Shown here in pieces: positions 1 through 8,316 of a DNA stretch of 64,000 nucleotides. Location of the stretch: the NCBI GenBank assembly GCA_964415175.1, contig CAYPYG010000010.1:1-64000 (forward strand), written 5' to 3'. The position numbers and the translations under genes were made by a program. The stretch is from UBA2231 sp964415175. GTDB lineage: Bacteria > Elusimicrobiota > Elusimicrobia > Elusimicrobiales > UBA9959. Within the stretch, counting starts at the first letter, position 1. Every line of letters starts with the position of its first letter. The notes beneath the pieces were generated by a model. The model was not told where the DNA came from, did no database searches, and was given only the letters and a program-made list of their open reading frames with translations.

Positions 1-65
1 GCTTCGCTATCCGCGAAGGCGGCCACACCGTAGGATCGGGCGTAGTCACCGAGATAGTGGAATAA
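1..65 (+). CDS. tuf: Elongation factor Tu, C-terminal end (partial)
   Basis: Only the last 20 codons are in the window; the frame starts at base 3 and ends at TAA 63-65. The residues IREGGHTVGSGVVTEI are the near-invariant end of EF-Tu domain 3, the GTPase that delivers aminoacyl-tRNA to the ribosome. The gene is cut by the window edge. rpsJ follows after 11 bases, the usual tuf-rpsJ junction of the str/S10 region, so the two are probably co-transcribed. Confidence 0.93.
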   Translation, partial: FAIREGGHTVGSGVVTEIVE

Positions 66-76
66 GGCCGCATACT

Positions 77-424
<348 letters not shown>

Positions 425-444
425 TCCCGCCGTCCCGTCCTGGA

Positions 445-478
445 GGAAGCCCGGGCCCCCGCCCGGGCTTCCGCTTTT
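445..478 (+). terminator. Intrinsic terminator after rpsJ
   Basis: GGAAGCCCGGGC (445-456) pairs perfectly over 12 bp with GCCCGGGCTTCC (461-472) across a CCCC loop, followed by GCTTTT. The T-run is short but the stem is very stable. It sits 20 bases after the rpsJ stop and should end tuf-rpsJ transcripts. Confidence 0.8.
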
Positions 479-489
479 GCGGCCCCCTA

Positions 490-519
490 TTGCCTTTCCG
501 GCGCCCGTTTTGCTAGAAT
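490..519 (+). promoter_or_regulatory. Promoter for the rplC operon
   Basis: TTGCCT (490-495), an 18-base spacer and TAGAAT (514-519) form a sigma70-type promoter. TG at 511-512 adds an extended -10. It lies just after the rpsJ terminator and is the most likely start of the long ribosomal protein transcript. Confidence 0.65.
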
Positions 520-751
520 TACCCTAAGCGCCGATGCGCTTGTTCGGTTCTCTTTGAAAAAAGTTGTTTTTATACGCCGCCGCGTTCTTCGGAATACGGG
601 CGGCGGCCCTATAGACGGAGCGGCCTTCGATTCCCTCCGGCTGCGGGCTATATCGTAAAAACATAAAAGCAGGATACAAAGGAAACCGGGACCGGTAAGG
701 TTCCGGAAGTGCCGTTCGCTTTTCACGCGCGCGGCCGCCCAGGAGTTTACT

Positions 752-1558
752 ATGACCGACGAAAACAAGAAAGAAGCCCAGTCCCCGCAGGACGGGGATA
801 AAGCCCCGGAAGCCGCCGCGCAGCCGAAAGCCGCGGGCGAGCTGCCGGGCTCCTTCAAGTTCATTATCGGCGAGAAGCTGGGTATGACCCAGCTTTTCGA
901 CGCCGAGGGGTCGCTGATGTCCGCCTCGGTGGTCAAGGCCGGCCCCTGCCGGGTCGTCTACACCCGCACGCCCGACCGCGACGGCTACAGCGCCGTCTGC
1001 CTGGGCTACGGCCACAAGAAAGAGAAGAACACCCCGGCCGGCATGAAGGGCGTGTTCAAGAAGATCGGCGTCAAGCCGATCCGCCACCTCAAGGAGTTCC
1101 GCGTGGTCAAGACCGACGGGGCCGAGGGCGGCCAGACCGCCGGTCTCGCCGGCCGCTTCCAGGCGGGCGACTGGGTGGACATCCAGGGCGTCAGCAAGGG
1201 CAAGGGTTTCGCCGGCGGCATGAAGCGTCATAATTTCGCGGGTCAGCCCGCTTCCCACGGCGCCTCGGACCGCGAACGCGCTCCGGGCTCGCTGGCTTCC
1301 CGCCGTTCCCTGGGCCGCGTGCTCCCGGGCCAGCGCATGGCAGGCCACCTGGGCCAGGAAAAGCTCACGATACACAAGGTGAAGGTCGTAAAGGTCGTGC
1401 CCGAGGAGAACCTTATTTTCCTCAACGGCCCGGTCCCCGGCGCCGCCGGCACCATGGTCTCCATAATGCAGACCGTCAAAAAGACCCCCAAGCCCCCGGC
1501 CCAGGCCAAGAAGTCGGCCAGGAAAGAGGCGGTAAAAGCCGCCCCCAAGAAGAAATAA
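752..1558 (+). CDS. rplC: 50S ribosomal protein L3
   Basis: L3 is an early-assembly 23S rRNA binding protein. The family core begins near residue 37 (FIIGEKLGMTQLFDAEG), and the central loop GGMKRHNFAGQPASHG contains the glutamine context methylated by PrmB in other bacteria. At 268 residues it is much longer than the usual 205-215, because of a 36-residue acidic/Ala-rich N-terminal tail and a Lys/Pro/Ala-rich C-terminal tail. The start is set by AGGAG six bases upstream of ATG 752. It is the first gene of its transcript, after its own promoter. Confidence 0.96.
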   Translation: MTDENKKEAQSPQDGDKAPEAAAQPKAAGELPGSFKFIIGEKLGMTQLFDAEGSLMSASVVKAGPCRVVYTRTPDRDGYSAVCLGYGHKKEKNTPAGMKGVFKKIGVKPIRHLKEFRVVKTDGAEGGQTAGLAGRFQAGDWVDIQGVSKGKGFAGGMKRHNFAGQPASHGASDRERAPGSLASRRSLGRVLPGQRMAGHLGQEKLTIHKVKVVKVVPEENLIFLNGPVPGAAGTMVSIMQTVKKTPKPPAQAKKSARKEAVKAAPKKK

Positions 1559-1573
1559 GAAGAAGGAAAGGAC

Positions 1574-2200
1574 ATGGAAACTAAACTCCTCAATATAAAG
1601 GGCCAGGAAATCGGCAAGCAGGACCTGCCCGGTTCCATCTTCTCCGTGAAAGCGGACCCGCACTTCCTCCACGAGGCCGTGCGCTATTACCTCTCCAACA
1701 AGCACCGCGGCACGGCCTGCACCAAGACCCGCGGCGAGGTCTCCGGCGGCGGCCATAAGCCCTGGAAGCAGAAGGGCACCGGCCGCGCCCGCGCGGGCAG
1801 CAACCGCTCCCCGGTGTGGCGCAAGGGCGGCATCGTGTTCGGCCCCCGCCCGCACTCCTACAGGCGCGACATGCCGGCCGCCAAGCGCCGCCAGTTCCTC
1901 ATCGAGGCCCTGTCCGCCCGCTGCGCCGAGGGCGCCGTGGTCGTGATGGACAACTTCGACCTGCAGGACGCAAGGACGAAGTCGCTGCGCGAGGCCTGGA
2001 AGGCCCTGCAGGCGGACAAGACCCTTTTCGTCATGGACAAGCCGGACCGCAATCTCATCGGCGCCGGCCGGAACATCGAGGGCTTCGGCTGGGCCGTCGC
2101 CTCCAATCTCAACGCCTACCAGGTGCTCAACGGCGGCAAGCTGGTCTTTTCGGCCGCCGCGCTGAAGGCCCTGGAGAAGAGCCTCGGGGAGGGCAAATGA
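1574..2200 (+). CDS. rplD: 50S ribosomal protein L4
   Basis: L4 lines the exit tunnel and in many bacteria represses its own operon. The tunnel loop is clear around residues 52-88 (GGGHKPWKQKGTGRARAGS and FGPRPHSY). Length (208) is normal. It starts 15 bases after rplC with a purine-rich AAGGAAAGGA site, and its stop overlaps the rplW start as ATGA. Confidence 0.97.
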   Translation: METKLLNIKGQEIGKQDLPGSIFSVKADPHFLHEAVRYYLSNKHRGTACTKTRGEVSGGGHKPWKQKGTGRARAGSNRSPVWRKGGIVFGPRPHSYRRDMPAAKRRQFLIEALSARCAEGAVVVMDNFDLQDARTKSLREAWKALQADKTLFVMDKPDRNLIGAGRNIEGFGWAVASNLNAYQVLNGGKLVFSAAALKALEKSLGEGK

Positions 2201-2493
2201 CCAGTAACGTCTCCGGGATACTGATATCCCCGATACTCAGCGAGAAGAGCGTCACGCAGAAGGACGAGGCCAACCGCTACACCTTCCGCGTCGCGGCCGC
2301 CGCCAACAAGACCGAGATCAGGAAGGCCGTGGAGTCGCTGTTCAAGGTGAAGGTGAGCGCCGTCAACACCGTCAGCGTGCGCGGCAAGTTCCATCGCGTC
2401 GGCCGCAGCGAGGGCCGCAGGTCGGACTGGAAGAAGGCGATAATCACGGTCAAGCAGGGCCAGAAGATAGACGTGACCGACCTTCCTAAATAA
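2197..2493 (+). CDS. rplW: 50S ribosomal protein L23
   Basis: L23 sits at the tunnel exit and docks trigger factor and SRP. The 98-residue product contains ISPILSEKSVTQKDEANRYT and KTEIRKAVESLFKVKVSAVN, standard L23 signatures. ATG 2197 overlaps the rplD stop by four bases (ATGA), implying translational coupling. The open frame continues upstream through rplD but has no L23 character there, so the overlap start is preferred. Confidence 0.96.
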   Translation: MTSNVSGILISPILSEKSVTQKDEANRYTFRVAAAANKTEIRKAVESLFKVKVSAVNTVSVRGKFHRVGRSEGRRSDWKKAIITVKQGQKIDVTDLPK

Positions 2494-2508
2494 GCCGAGG
2501 GGAAAACT

Positions 2509-3351
2509 ATGCCATTGAAGACATTCAGACCTTATACCCCGTCCCGCAGGACGATAACGATAAGCGATTACTCCGACATCACCAAGACCGAGCCGGAGAA
2601 GAACCTCACCGTCGGCATGCGCAAGAAGGGCGGCCGCAACAACACCGGCATGGTGATGGTGCGCCACCACGGCGGCGGTCACAAGCGCCGCTTCCGCGCC
2701 GTGGACTTCAAGCGCGAGAAGTTCGGCGTGCCCGCCCGCGTCGCGGCGATAGAGTACGACCCCAACCGCAACGCCCGCATCGCCCTGCTGTTCTATAAGG
2801 ACGGCGACAAGCGCTATATCCCGGCCCCCGTCGGCCTGGGAGTGGGCGACGAGGTCGTGAGCGGGCCGCAGGCCCCGATCAAGACCGGCAACGCGCTGCC
2901 GCTGAACAATATTCCCGACGGCACGTTCATCCACGCCATAGAGATGGTGCCCGGCCGCGGCGCGCAGTTCGTGCGCTCCGCCGGCACGCAGGCCCAGCTG
3001 ATGGCGAAAGAGGGCGACTACGCCCTCGTCAAGATGCCCTCCGGCGAGCTGCGCAAGGTCCTCAGGAACTGCCTGGCCACCGTCGGCCAGGTCGGCAATA
3101 TCGAGCACAACACGATAACCTTCGGCAAGGCCGGCCGCAAGCGCCACCTGGGCATACGCCCGACGGTGCGCGGCGGCGCGATGAACGCCGTCGACCACCC
3201 GCTGGGCGGCGGCCGCGGCCGCTCCAAGGGCAACAACGTGCCCCGCTCGCCGTGGAACCAGCCGTCCCGCGGCTTCAAGACCAGGACCAAGTCCAAGATC
3301 TGGGGCTGGATGATAGTCCAGGACAGGCGCAAGTCCAAGACCGAGATCTAA
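2509..3351 (+). CDS. rplB: 50S ribosomal protein L2
   Basis: L2 is needed for subunit joining and peptidyl transferase activity. The 280-residue product has the full family pattern, including MVRHHGGGHKRRFR, the C-terminal GGAMNAVDHPLGGGRGRS loop that carries the conserved histidine, and a basic end. It is spaced 15 bases from rplW with a GAGGGGA site upstream. Confidence 0.98.
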   Translation: MPLKTFRPYTPSRRTITISDYSDITKTEPEKNLTVGMRKKGGRNNTGMVMVRHHGGGHKRRFRAVDFKREKFGVPARVAAIEYDPNRNARIALLFYKDGDKRYIPAPVGLGVGDEVVSGPQAPIKTGNALPLNNIPDGTFIHAIEMVPGRGAQFVRSAGTQAQLMAKEGDYALVKMPSGELRKVLRNCLATVGQVGNIEHNTITFGKAGRKRHLGIRPTVRGGAMNAVDHPLGGGRGRSKGNNVPRSPWNQPSRGFKTRTKSKIWGWMIVQDRRKSKTEI

Positions 3352-3371
3352 AAGTTAAGGAGAATCCGAAA

Positions 3372-3659
3372 ATGAGCAGATCTTCCAAAAAGGGTCCGTA
3401 CGTAGACCAGAAGCTCCTGGCGAAGGTCCAGAAGATGAACCAGGCCGGCGAGAAGAAGCCGATCAAGACCTGGGCCAGGGCCTGCACCATACCCCCGGAA
3501 TTCGTGGGGCACAATTTCATGGTGCACAACGGCAGGAAGTTCCTGCCCGTGTACGTGACGGAGCGCATGGTCGGCCACAAGCTGGGCGAGTTCTCTTTCA
3601 CCCGGATCTTCAAGGGCCACGGTTCGGCGCACACCAAGGAAGCGACGGCCCTCACCTGA
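3372..3659 (+). CDS. rpsS: 30S ribosomal protein S19
   Basis: S19 forms the head of the 30S with S13. The 95-residue product starts MSRSSKKGPYVDQKL and includes FVGHNFMVHNGRKFLPVYVT and GHKLGEFS, all diagnostic. ATG 3372 is preceded by AAGGAGAA at about 3357-3364; the longer upstream frame overlaps the rplB coding sequence and is not S19. Confidence 0.97.
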   Translation: MSRSSKKGPYVDQKLLAKVQKMNQAGEKKPIKTWARACTIPPEFVGHNFMVHNGRKFLPVYVTERMVGHKLGEFSFTRIFKGHGSAHTKEATALT

Positions 3660-3689
3660 GCGGGGCAGGGCGCATAACGGAGAATAACC

Positions 3690-4049
3690 ATGGACGCGAA
3701 ATGCTATCTCAAATATCAGAGGTACGGCCGCCGCAAGGTGGGCCAGGTCCTCGACCAGATAAGGGGCAAGTCCCTTTACGAGGCCGAGCAGATACTCAAT
3801 AACCTGCCGATGCGCTGCACCGAGGTGCTGCAGAAGGCGGTCCGGTCGGCCGGCGCCAACCTGTCGGTCAAGCTCGGCCGCAAGGTCGATCTCAAGGCCG
3901 TCTGGGTCAAGGAAGCCTTCGCCAACCAGGGCTCGACCAAGTTCCTGCGCCGGATGCAGCCGGGCCCGCAGGGCCGGGCGATGCCGTTCAAACGCAAGAT
4001 GTGCCACATAACGATGACCGTCAGCGACAGCAAGGAGGCGAGCAGGTAA
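3690..4049 (+). CDS. rplV: 50S ribosomal protein L22
   Basis: L22 lines the exit tunnel. The 119-residue product has the expected YGRRKVGQVLDQIRGKSLYEA N-terminal half and the extended beta-hairpin region ending in PFKRKMCHITMTVSD. It starts 30 bases after rpsS with GGAGAA upstream. The hairpin loop RRMQPGPQGRAMPFKRK is conventional. Confidence 0.95.
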   Translation: MDAKCYLKYQRYGRRKVGQVLDQIRGKSLYEAEQILNNLPMRCTEVLQKAVRSAGANLSVKLGRKVDLKAVWVKEAFANQGSTKFLRRMQPGPQGRAMPFKRKMCHITMTVSDSKEASR

Positions 4050-4074
4050 GCCCCGCGCTTAGCTGCGAGAAATT

Positions 4075-4797
4075 ATGGGTCAAAAGATCAATCCCAAGGG
4101 TTTAAGGCTGGGTTATATCCACGACTGGCAGTCCAGGTGGTTCGCGCCCAAGAACATGCCGGAGCTCATCCGCGAGGACTTCGAGATCCGCAACCTGGTC
4201 CGCGATCGTTTCCACCTGGCCTCCGTGTCCTGGGTGGACATAGAGCGCGCGGGCTCCTACCTCAAGCTCACGATACACACCGCCCGCCCCGGCATCGTCA
4301 TAGGCCGCCGCGGCACGGACATCGAGAACCTGAAGAACGACGTCGAGAAGATCACCGGCCGCAAGGTCTTCATAAACGTCGCCGAGATCAAGATCCCCGA
4401 GCTCGACCCGCGGCTCGTCGGTCAGTCGATAGCGCAGCAGCTCGAGAAGCGCGTTTCCTACAAGAAGGCCATCAAGCGCGCGATGGAGCGCACGCTGGCC
4501 TCCGGCGCCAAGGGCGTGAAGATCATGGTCGGCGGCCGCCTCGGCGGCTCCGAAATAGCGCGCCGCGAGTGGTTCCGCAAGGGCCGCGTGCCGCTGCAGA
4601 CCCTCTCGGCCGACATCGACTACGGTCTCACCGAGGCCCACACCACGATGGGCAAGATCGGCATCAAGGTGTGGATCTTCAGGAAACTTTTCTTCGCCAA
4701 GACCCCCAAGGACCTGATGGAGCAGCTCAAGAAGCTGGAGGCCGACACGGTGGTCCAGCGCGACCCTCAGGAACCGGAAGAGGCCAAAGGAGCTTAA
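4075..4797 (+). CDS. rpsC: 30S ribosomal protein S3
   Basis: S3 forms the mRNA entry site. MGQKINPKGLRLGYI is the canonical N-terminus, the KH domain GxxG loop is GRRG (in PGIVIGRRGTDIENL), and the C-terminal domain carries KIMVGGRLGGSEIARREW. The 240-residue length is normal and the tail is acidic. It lies 25 bases after rplV. Confidence 0.97.
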   Translation: MGQKINPKGLRLGYIHDWQSRWFAPKNMPELIREDFEIRNLVRDRFHLASVSWVDIERAGSYLKLTIHTARPGIVIGRRGTDIENLKNDVEKITGRKVFINVAEIKIPELDPRLVGQSIAQQLEKRVSYKKAIKRAMERTLASGAKGVKIMVGGRLGGSEIARREWFRKGRVPLQTLSADIDYGLTEAHTTMGKIGIKVWIFRKLFFAKTPKDLMEQLKKLEADTVVQRDPQEPEEAKGA

Positions 4798-4800
4798 TCT

Positions 4801-5214
4801 ATGCTGATGCCCAAGCGCGTCAAGTACCGCAAACCCCATTCGGCGCCCAGGATCAAGGGCAAGACCAAGGGCGGCGCCACGCTGCACCTCGGCGACTACG
4901 GGATGAAGGCCCTGGAGCCCAAATGGATCACCGCCCGCCAGATCGAGGCGTGCCGCGTCACGATCAGCCGCTTCATGAAGAAGAAGGGCAAGCTCTGGAT
5001 CCGCATCTTCCCGGACAAGGCCGTGACCAAGCACCCCGCCGAGACCCGCATGGGTAAGGGCAAGGGCGCCCCGGACCACTGGGTGGCCGTCGTGAAGCCC
5101 GGCAGGATAATGTTCGAGCTCGAGGGCCTGGACCTCGCCACGGCGAAGGAAGCCATGGAGCGCGCGGCCGCGAAGCTGCCGATACGCACCAGGTTCGTCG
5201 CCAGGGAAAACTAA
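4801..5214 (+). CDS. rplP: 50S ribosomal protein L16
   Basis: L16 is required late in 50S assembly near the A and P tRNA sites. MLMPKRVKYRKPHS is the family start, followed by GDYGMKALEPKWITARQIEA and the GKGKGAPDHWVAVVKPG loop. The 137-residue length is standard. It begins three bases after rpsC, so it is probably translationally coupled. Confidence 0.97.
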   Translation: MLMPKRVKYRKPHSAPRIKGKTKGGATLHLGDYGMKALEPKWITARQIEACRVTISRFMKKKGKLWIRIFPDKAVTKHPAETRMGKGKGAPDHWVAVVKPGRIMFELEGLDLATAKEAMERAAAKLPIRTRFVAREN

Positions 5215-5230
5215 TTCCGGAGAACTTAAC

Positions 5231-5458
5231 ATGAAAAGCAAGGACAGGGAAAACCTCAGGAACATGGCCCCGGAAGAGCTGGCGACCCAGCTGCGGGACC
5301 TGGACAAGAAGCTGTTCCAGCTGAAGTTCAAGCGGACCACCGCGCCGCTGGAGAACCCGCTGGAGATCCGCAACCTGCGCCGCAAGGCCGCGACGATACG
5401 GACCTTCCTCGGGCAGAAAGAGGCGGCTAAGAAGCTTTCGGAGGCTGCGAAGAAATGA
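5231..5458 (+). CDS. rpmC: 50S ribosomal protein L29
   Basis: L29 is a small coiled-coil protein at the tunnel exit beside L23. The 75-residue product has LRNMAPEELATQLRDLDKKLFQL and the matching second helix with NPLEIRNLRRKAATI. It is slightly longer than usual because of an Ala/Lys-rich tail. Its stop overlaps the rpsQ start as ATGA. Confidence 0.94.
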   Translation: MKSKDRENLRNMAPEELATQLRDLDKKLFQLKFKRTTAPLENPLEIRNLRRKAATIRTFLGQKEAAKKLSEAAKK

Positions 5459-5727
5459 CCGAAAATACCGATACCAGGAACATCAGGAAATCCATCCGCG
5501 GCGTGGTCGTCTCGGACAGGATGGAGAAGACCCGCGTGATAAGCGTGGAACGCGTCTTCAGGCACGCCGCCTACGGGAAGACGGTCCGCCGTTCTTCCAA
5601 GTTCTACGCCCATGACGAGGCCAACGAGTCCAGGTCGGGCGACCTCGTCGAGATAGTCAGCACCAGGCCGATGTCCCGCCTGAAGCGCTGGCGCGTGGCC
5701 CGCATCCTTCAGAAGGCCGCCAGGTAA
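5455..5727 (+). CDS. rpsQ: 30S ribosomal protein S17
   Basis: S17 binds helix 11 of 16S rRNA early in assembly. The OB-fold core reads GVVVSDRMEKTRVISVER, then KFYAHDEANESRSGDLVEI and RPMSRLKRWRV. The 90 residues are normal. The start overlaps the rpmC stop by four bases. Confidence 0.95.
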   Translation: MTENTDTRNIRKSIRGVVVSDRMEKTRVISVERVFRHAAYGKTVRRSSKFYAHDEANESRSGDLVEIVSTRPMSRLKRWRVARILQKAAR

Positions 5728-5745
5728 GGCGGCACGGGAGAACGC

Positions 5746-6114
5746 ATGATACAGTTGAGATCCATCCTTAACGTGGCCGACAATTCCGGGGCCAGGAAGC
5801 TGCAGTGCTTCAAGGTCCTCGGCGGAAGCACCCGCGATTACGCCTACCTCGGCGACGTCGTGGTCTGTTCCGTCCGGGACGCCATCCCGCACGGGGCTAT
5901 CAAGAAGGGCGAGGTCGTCAAGGCCGTCGTCGTCAGGACGCGCAAGGAGTCCCGCCGCAAGGACGGCTCCTATATCCGCTTCGACGACAACGCGGTCTGC
6001 GTGATCGACGACAACGGGGAGCCCAAGGGCACCCGCGTGTTCGGTCCCGTGGCCAGGGAACTGCGCGCGAGGAACTTCCTCAAGATAGTCTCGCTGGCCC
6101 CCGAAGTGATCTGA
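5746..6114 (+). CDS. rplN: 50S ribosomal protein L14
   Basis: L14 contacts h14 of 16S rRNA in an intersubunit bridge and is the target of RsfS. The 122-residue product starts MIQLRSILNVADNSGARK and includes VVVRTRKESRRKDGSYIRF and GTRVFGPVARELR, all diagnostic. GGGAGAA lies before the ATG. It opens the spc-type gene order. Confidence 0.97.
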   Translation: MIQLRSILNVADNSGARKLQCFKVLGGSTRDYAYLGDVVVCSVRDAIPHGAIKKGEVVKAVVVRTRKESRRKDGSYIRFDDNAVCVIDDNGEPKGTRVFGPVARELRARNFLKIVSLAPEVI

Positions 6115-6128
6115 GGAGCTCTTTAACT

Positions 6129-6437
6129 ATGAAACTCAAAAAGAAAGACATGGTCGTGGTCCTGTCCGGCAGGGACAAGGGCAAAAAGGGCGAGGTCAAG
6201 GAGATCCACCCGGAAAAGGGCCTGGTCACGGTGACCGGGATAAACATGGTCTCCAAGCACGCCAAGCCCTCCAAGAGCAAGCCCGGCGGCATACACAAGA
6301 TCGAGGCCCCGATGTCCGCCTCCAAGGTCCAGCTGGTCTGCTCCAAGTGCGGCAAATCGTCGAGGCCCAAGATCACCGTCGCCCAGAGCGGCGACAAGCT
6401 GCGCGCCTGCAGGAAATGCGGCGAAGCGATAATATAA
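6129..6437 (+). CDS. rplX: 50S ribosomal protein L24, zinc-ribbon form
   Basis: L24 initiates 50S assembly. The KOW motif is DMVVVLSGRDKGKKGEV (residues about 7-23), followed by the INMVSKHAKPSK segment. The C-terminal part has two CxxC pairs (CSKCGK and CRKCGE, about residues 75-98), the cysteine-containing form of L24. ATG 6129 is chosen because the KOW core starts directly after it and GAGGAG ends about 8 bases upstream. The longer upstream frame runs in the wrong frame through rplN. Confidence 0.95.
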   Translation: MKLKKKDMVVVLSGRDKGKKGEVKEIHPEKGLVTVTGINMVSKHAKPSKSKPGGIHKIEAPMSASKVQLVCSKCGKSSRPKITVAQSGDKLRACRKCGEAII

Positions 6438-6450
6438 GGGGTACCGCAGG

Positions 6451-7062
6451 ATGAACAAGGAAAACAAGAACGAGAAGGGCGGCCAGGCCGTCCGCAAGGA
6501 TTACCGGCCCAGGCTCCGGGCCGCTTACGACAGCACCGTGGCCCCGGCCCTGGTCAAACAGCTCGGCCTGCCGTCCACGATGGCCGCGCCCAGGCTGACC
6601 AAGATCGTCATCAACATGGGCGTCACCGAGGCCAAGGAGAACGCGCAGGCCATCGACCAGGCCAAGGAAGACCTGGCCCTGATAGCCGGCCAGGCTCCCC
6701 AGGTCCGCAAGGCCAAGAAGTCGATCTCGAACTTCAAGCTGCGCGAAGGCATGCCGATAGGCGTGCGCGTCACGCTGCGCGGCGCGCGCATGTACGAGTT
6801 CTTCGACCGCTTCGTCTCGCTGGCGGTCCCGCGCATCCGCGACTTCCAGGGCTTCGATCCCAGGATCTTCGACGGCCGCGGCAACCTGAACATCGGCCTG
6901 AAGGAACATCACATCTTCCCCGAGATAAGCATGGAGAAGTCGCCGAAGGCCCGCGGCATGAACATCACTTTCGTGACGACCGCCGGCGAGGATTCGCGCG
7001 GCAAGGCGCTGCTCGAGAACATGGGCATGCCTTTCAGGAAGCCCAAAGAGCAGAAGGCTTAA
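6451..7062 (+). CDS. rplE: 50S ribosomal protein L5
   Basis: L5 binds 5S rRNA and contacts the P-site tRNA. LTKIVINMGVTEAKENAQA, APQVRKAKKSISNFKLREG and the C-terminal DRFVSLAVPRIRDFQGF are family signatures. At 203 residues it has an N-terminal extension of roughly 15-20 polar residues relative to the usual 180. It lies 13 bases after rplX. Confidence 0.96.
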   Translation: MNKENKNEKGGQAVRKDYRPRLRAAYDSTVAPALVKQLGLPSTMAAPRLTKIVINMGVTEAKENAQAIDQAKEDLALIAGQAPQVRKAKKSISNFKLREGMPIGVRVTLRGARMYEFFDRFVSLAVPRIRDFQGFDPRIFDGRGNLNIGLKEHHIFPEISMEKSPKARGMNITFVTTAGEDSRGKALLENMGMPFRKPKEQKA

Positions 7063-7084
7063 GGCTCAAGGAGAAAAGGACTTT

Positions 7085-7270
7085 ATGGCTACATACGCTT
7101 GGATGGCTAAGATGCGCAAGCCGCAGAAATTCTCTACCCGGTTCCGCAACCGGTGCCAGGTCTGCGGCCGCCCGCGCGCCTACTACCGCGACTTCGGCCT
7201 CTGCCGCATCTGCCTGCGCAAGATGGCCCACGAGGGGCTCATCCCGGGCCTGAGGAAATCCAGCTGGTAA
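7085..7270 (+). CDS. rpsN: 30S ribosomal protein S14, zinc-binding (type Z) form
   Basis: S14 is a late-assembly protein of the 30S head. The 61-residue product is the short C+ form with two CxxC pairs, CQVCGRPRAYYRDFGLC then CRIC, and the conserved end LIPGLRKSSW. AAGGAGAAAAGG precedes the start. Presence of the zinc form as the main locus copy is a phylogenetic marker. Confidence 0.96.
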   Translation: MATYAWMAKMRKPQKFSTRFRNRCQVCGRPRAYYRDFGLCRICLRKMAHEGLIPGLRKSSW

Positions 7271-7300
7271 GCGGACGGAATAATTTACAAGAGGTGAAAC

Positions 7301-7708
7301 ATGGATCCCATATCCGACATGCTCAGCACTATGCGGAACGCGGTCGCCAAGAAGAAGGAGCGCGTGGACGTGCCCTTCTCCGGCGTCAAGATGAACATAG
7401 CCAAGGTCCTCAAGGACGAGGGCTTCGTCTCCGGCTACAAGATGATGAAGAACGAGTCCGCGAAAGTCCCCGATAAGAGGGGCTTCATCCGGATAACGCT
7501 GAAGTACACGCAGGACAAGCGCCCGGTCATCACCGGCCTCAAGCGCGTTTCCAGGCCCGGCCTGCGCGTCTACCGGCCCTACGACGAGATACCGCGCGTG
7601 CGCGCCGCCTTCGGGGTCACGATACTCTCGACCTCGAAGGGGCTGCTGACCGACGCCGAGGCCCGCAAGCAGAAGGTCGGCGGCGAAGTGCTGTGCCAGG
7701 TCTGGTGA
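7301..7708 (+). CDS. rpsH: 30S ribosomal protein S8
   Basis: S8 binds the central domain of 16S rRNA and represses the spc operon in E. coli. The product starts MDPISDMLSTMRNAVAKK and ends with the conserved GVTILSTSKGLLTDAEARKQ and GGEVLCQVW. The 135 residues are normal. AGAGGTGAA lies six bases before the ATG. Confidence 0.97.
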   Translation: MDPISDMLSTMRNAVAKKKERVDVPFSGVKMNIAKVLKDEGFVSGYKMMKNESAKVPDKRGFIRITLKYTQDKRPVITGLKRVSRPGLRVYRPYDEIPRVRAAFGVTILSTSKGLLTDAEARKQKVGGEVLCQVW

Positions 7709-7744
7709 CCGGGCGCCCGAGAACCTGATCCAAAGGGGAAAGAC

Positions 7745-8305
7745 ATGAGCAGAATAGGCAAAAAACCGATATCGCTGCCCGACAAGGTCAAGGCGAAGGT
7801 GGAGAACCGGACGGTCTTCGTGGAAGGCCCGCTGGGCAAGCTCTCCTACTCGCTGCCCGAGGGCATCAACGCCGGGATCAAGGATTCCGTGCTCACCGTG
7901 AGCGTCGCCCAGGGCGCCGCCGACAAGTCCGCCATTTTCGGCACCGTCAGGGCCAGGCTCAACAGCATGGTCTCGGGCGTGACGACCGGCTTCACGAAGG
8001 TGCTCGAGATAAACGGCGTCGGTTTCAAGGGCGCCGTGGAAGGGAACCGCGTCTCGCTGCAGCTCGGCTTCTCCCATCCCGTGCTGGTCGACATCCCGCA
8101 GGGCGTCAAGATGAGCTTCGACCCCAAGCAGACCGTCCTGACCATCACCGGCTATGACAAGGAGAGGGTCGGCAATATCGCCTCCCAGATAAGGAGGCTC
8201 AAGCGGACCGAGCCTTACAAGGGCACGGGCATCAAGTATCAGGGCGAGCATATCATCCGCAAGGCCGGCAAGACCGCGGCCGGCGCGGGCGCCGCCGCCA
8301 AATAA
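7745..8305 (+). CDS. rplF: 50S ribosomal protein L6
   Basis: L6 lies near the factor-binding site of the 50S. MSRIGKKPISLPDKVKAKVE and the C-terminal KERVGNIASQIRRLKRTEPY followed by KGTGIKYQGEHI are diagnostic. The 186 residues include a short Ala/Gly-rich tail. AAAGGGGAAAG precedes the start. Confidence 0.97.
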   Translation: MSRIGKKPISLPDKVKAKVENRTVFVEGPLGKLSYSLPEGINAGIKDSVLTVSVAQGAADKSAIFGTVRARLNSMVSGVTTGFTKVLEINGVGFKGAVEGNRVSLQLGFSHPVLVDIPQGVKMSFDPKQTVLTITGYDKERVGNIASQIRRLKRTEPYKGTGIKYQGEHIIRKAGKTAAGAGAAAK

Positions 8306-8316
8306 GGACCGAGACT

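Larger units (their letters stand above)
425..751 (+). other. Intergenic region between rpsJ and rplC with terminator, promoter and leader
   Basis: This 327-base gap holds, in order, an intrinsic terminator (445-478), a promoter (490-519) and about 225 bases of untranslated leader before rplC. The leader includes an AT-rich patch near 555-572 and GC-rich segments that could fold, and it ends with AGGAG at 741-745. I recognise no known r-protein leader motif and no credible coding frame here. A leader this long in front of an r-protein operon is a natural place for autoregulation, for example by L4 or L3, but that is inference. Confidence 0.6.
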
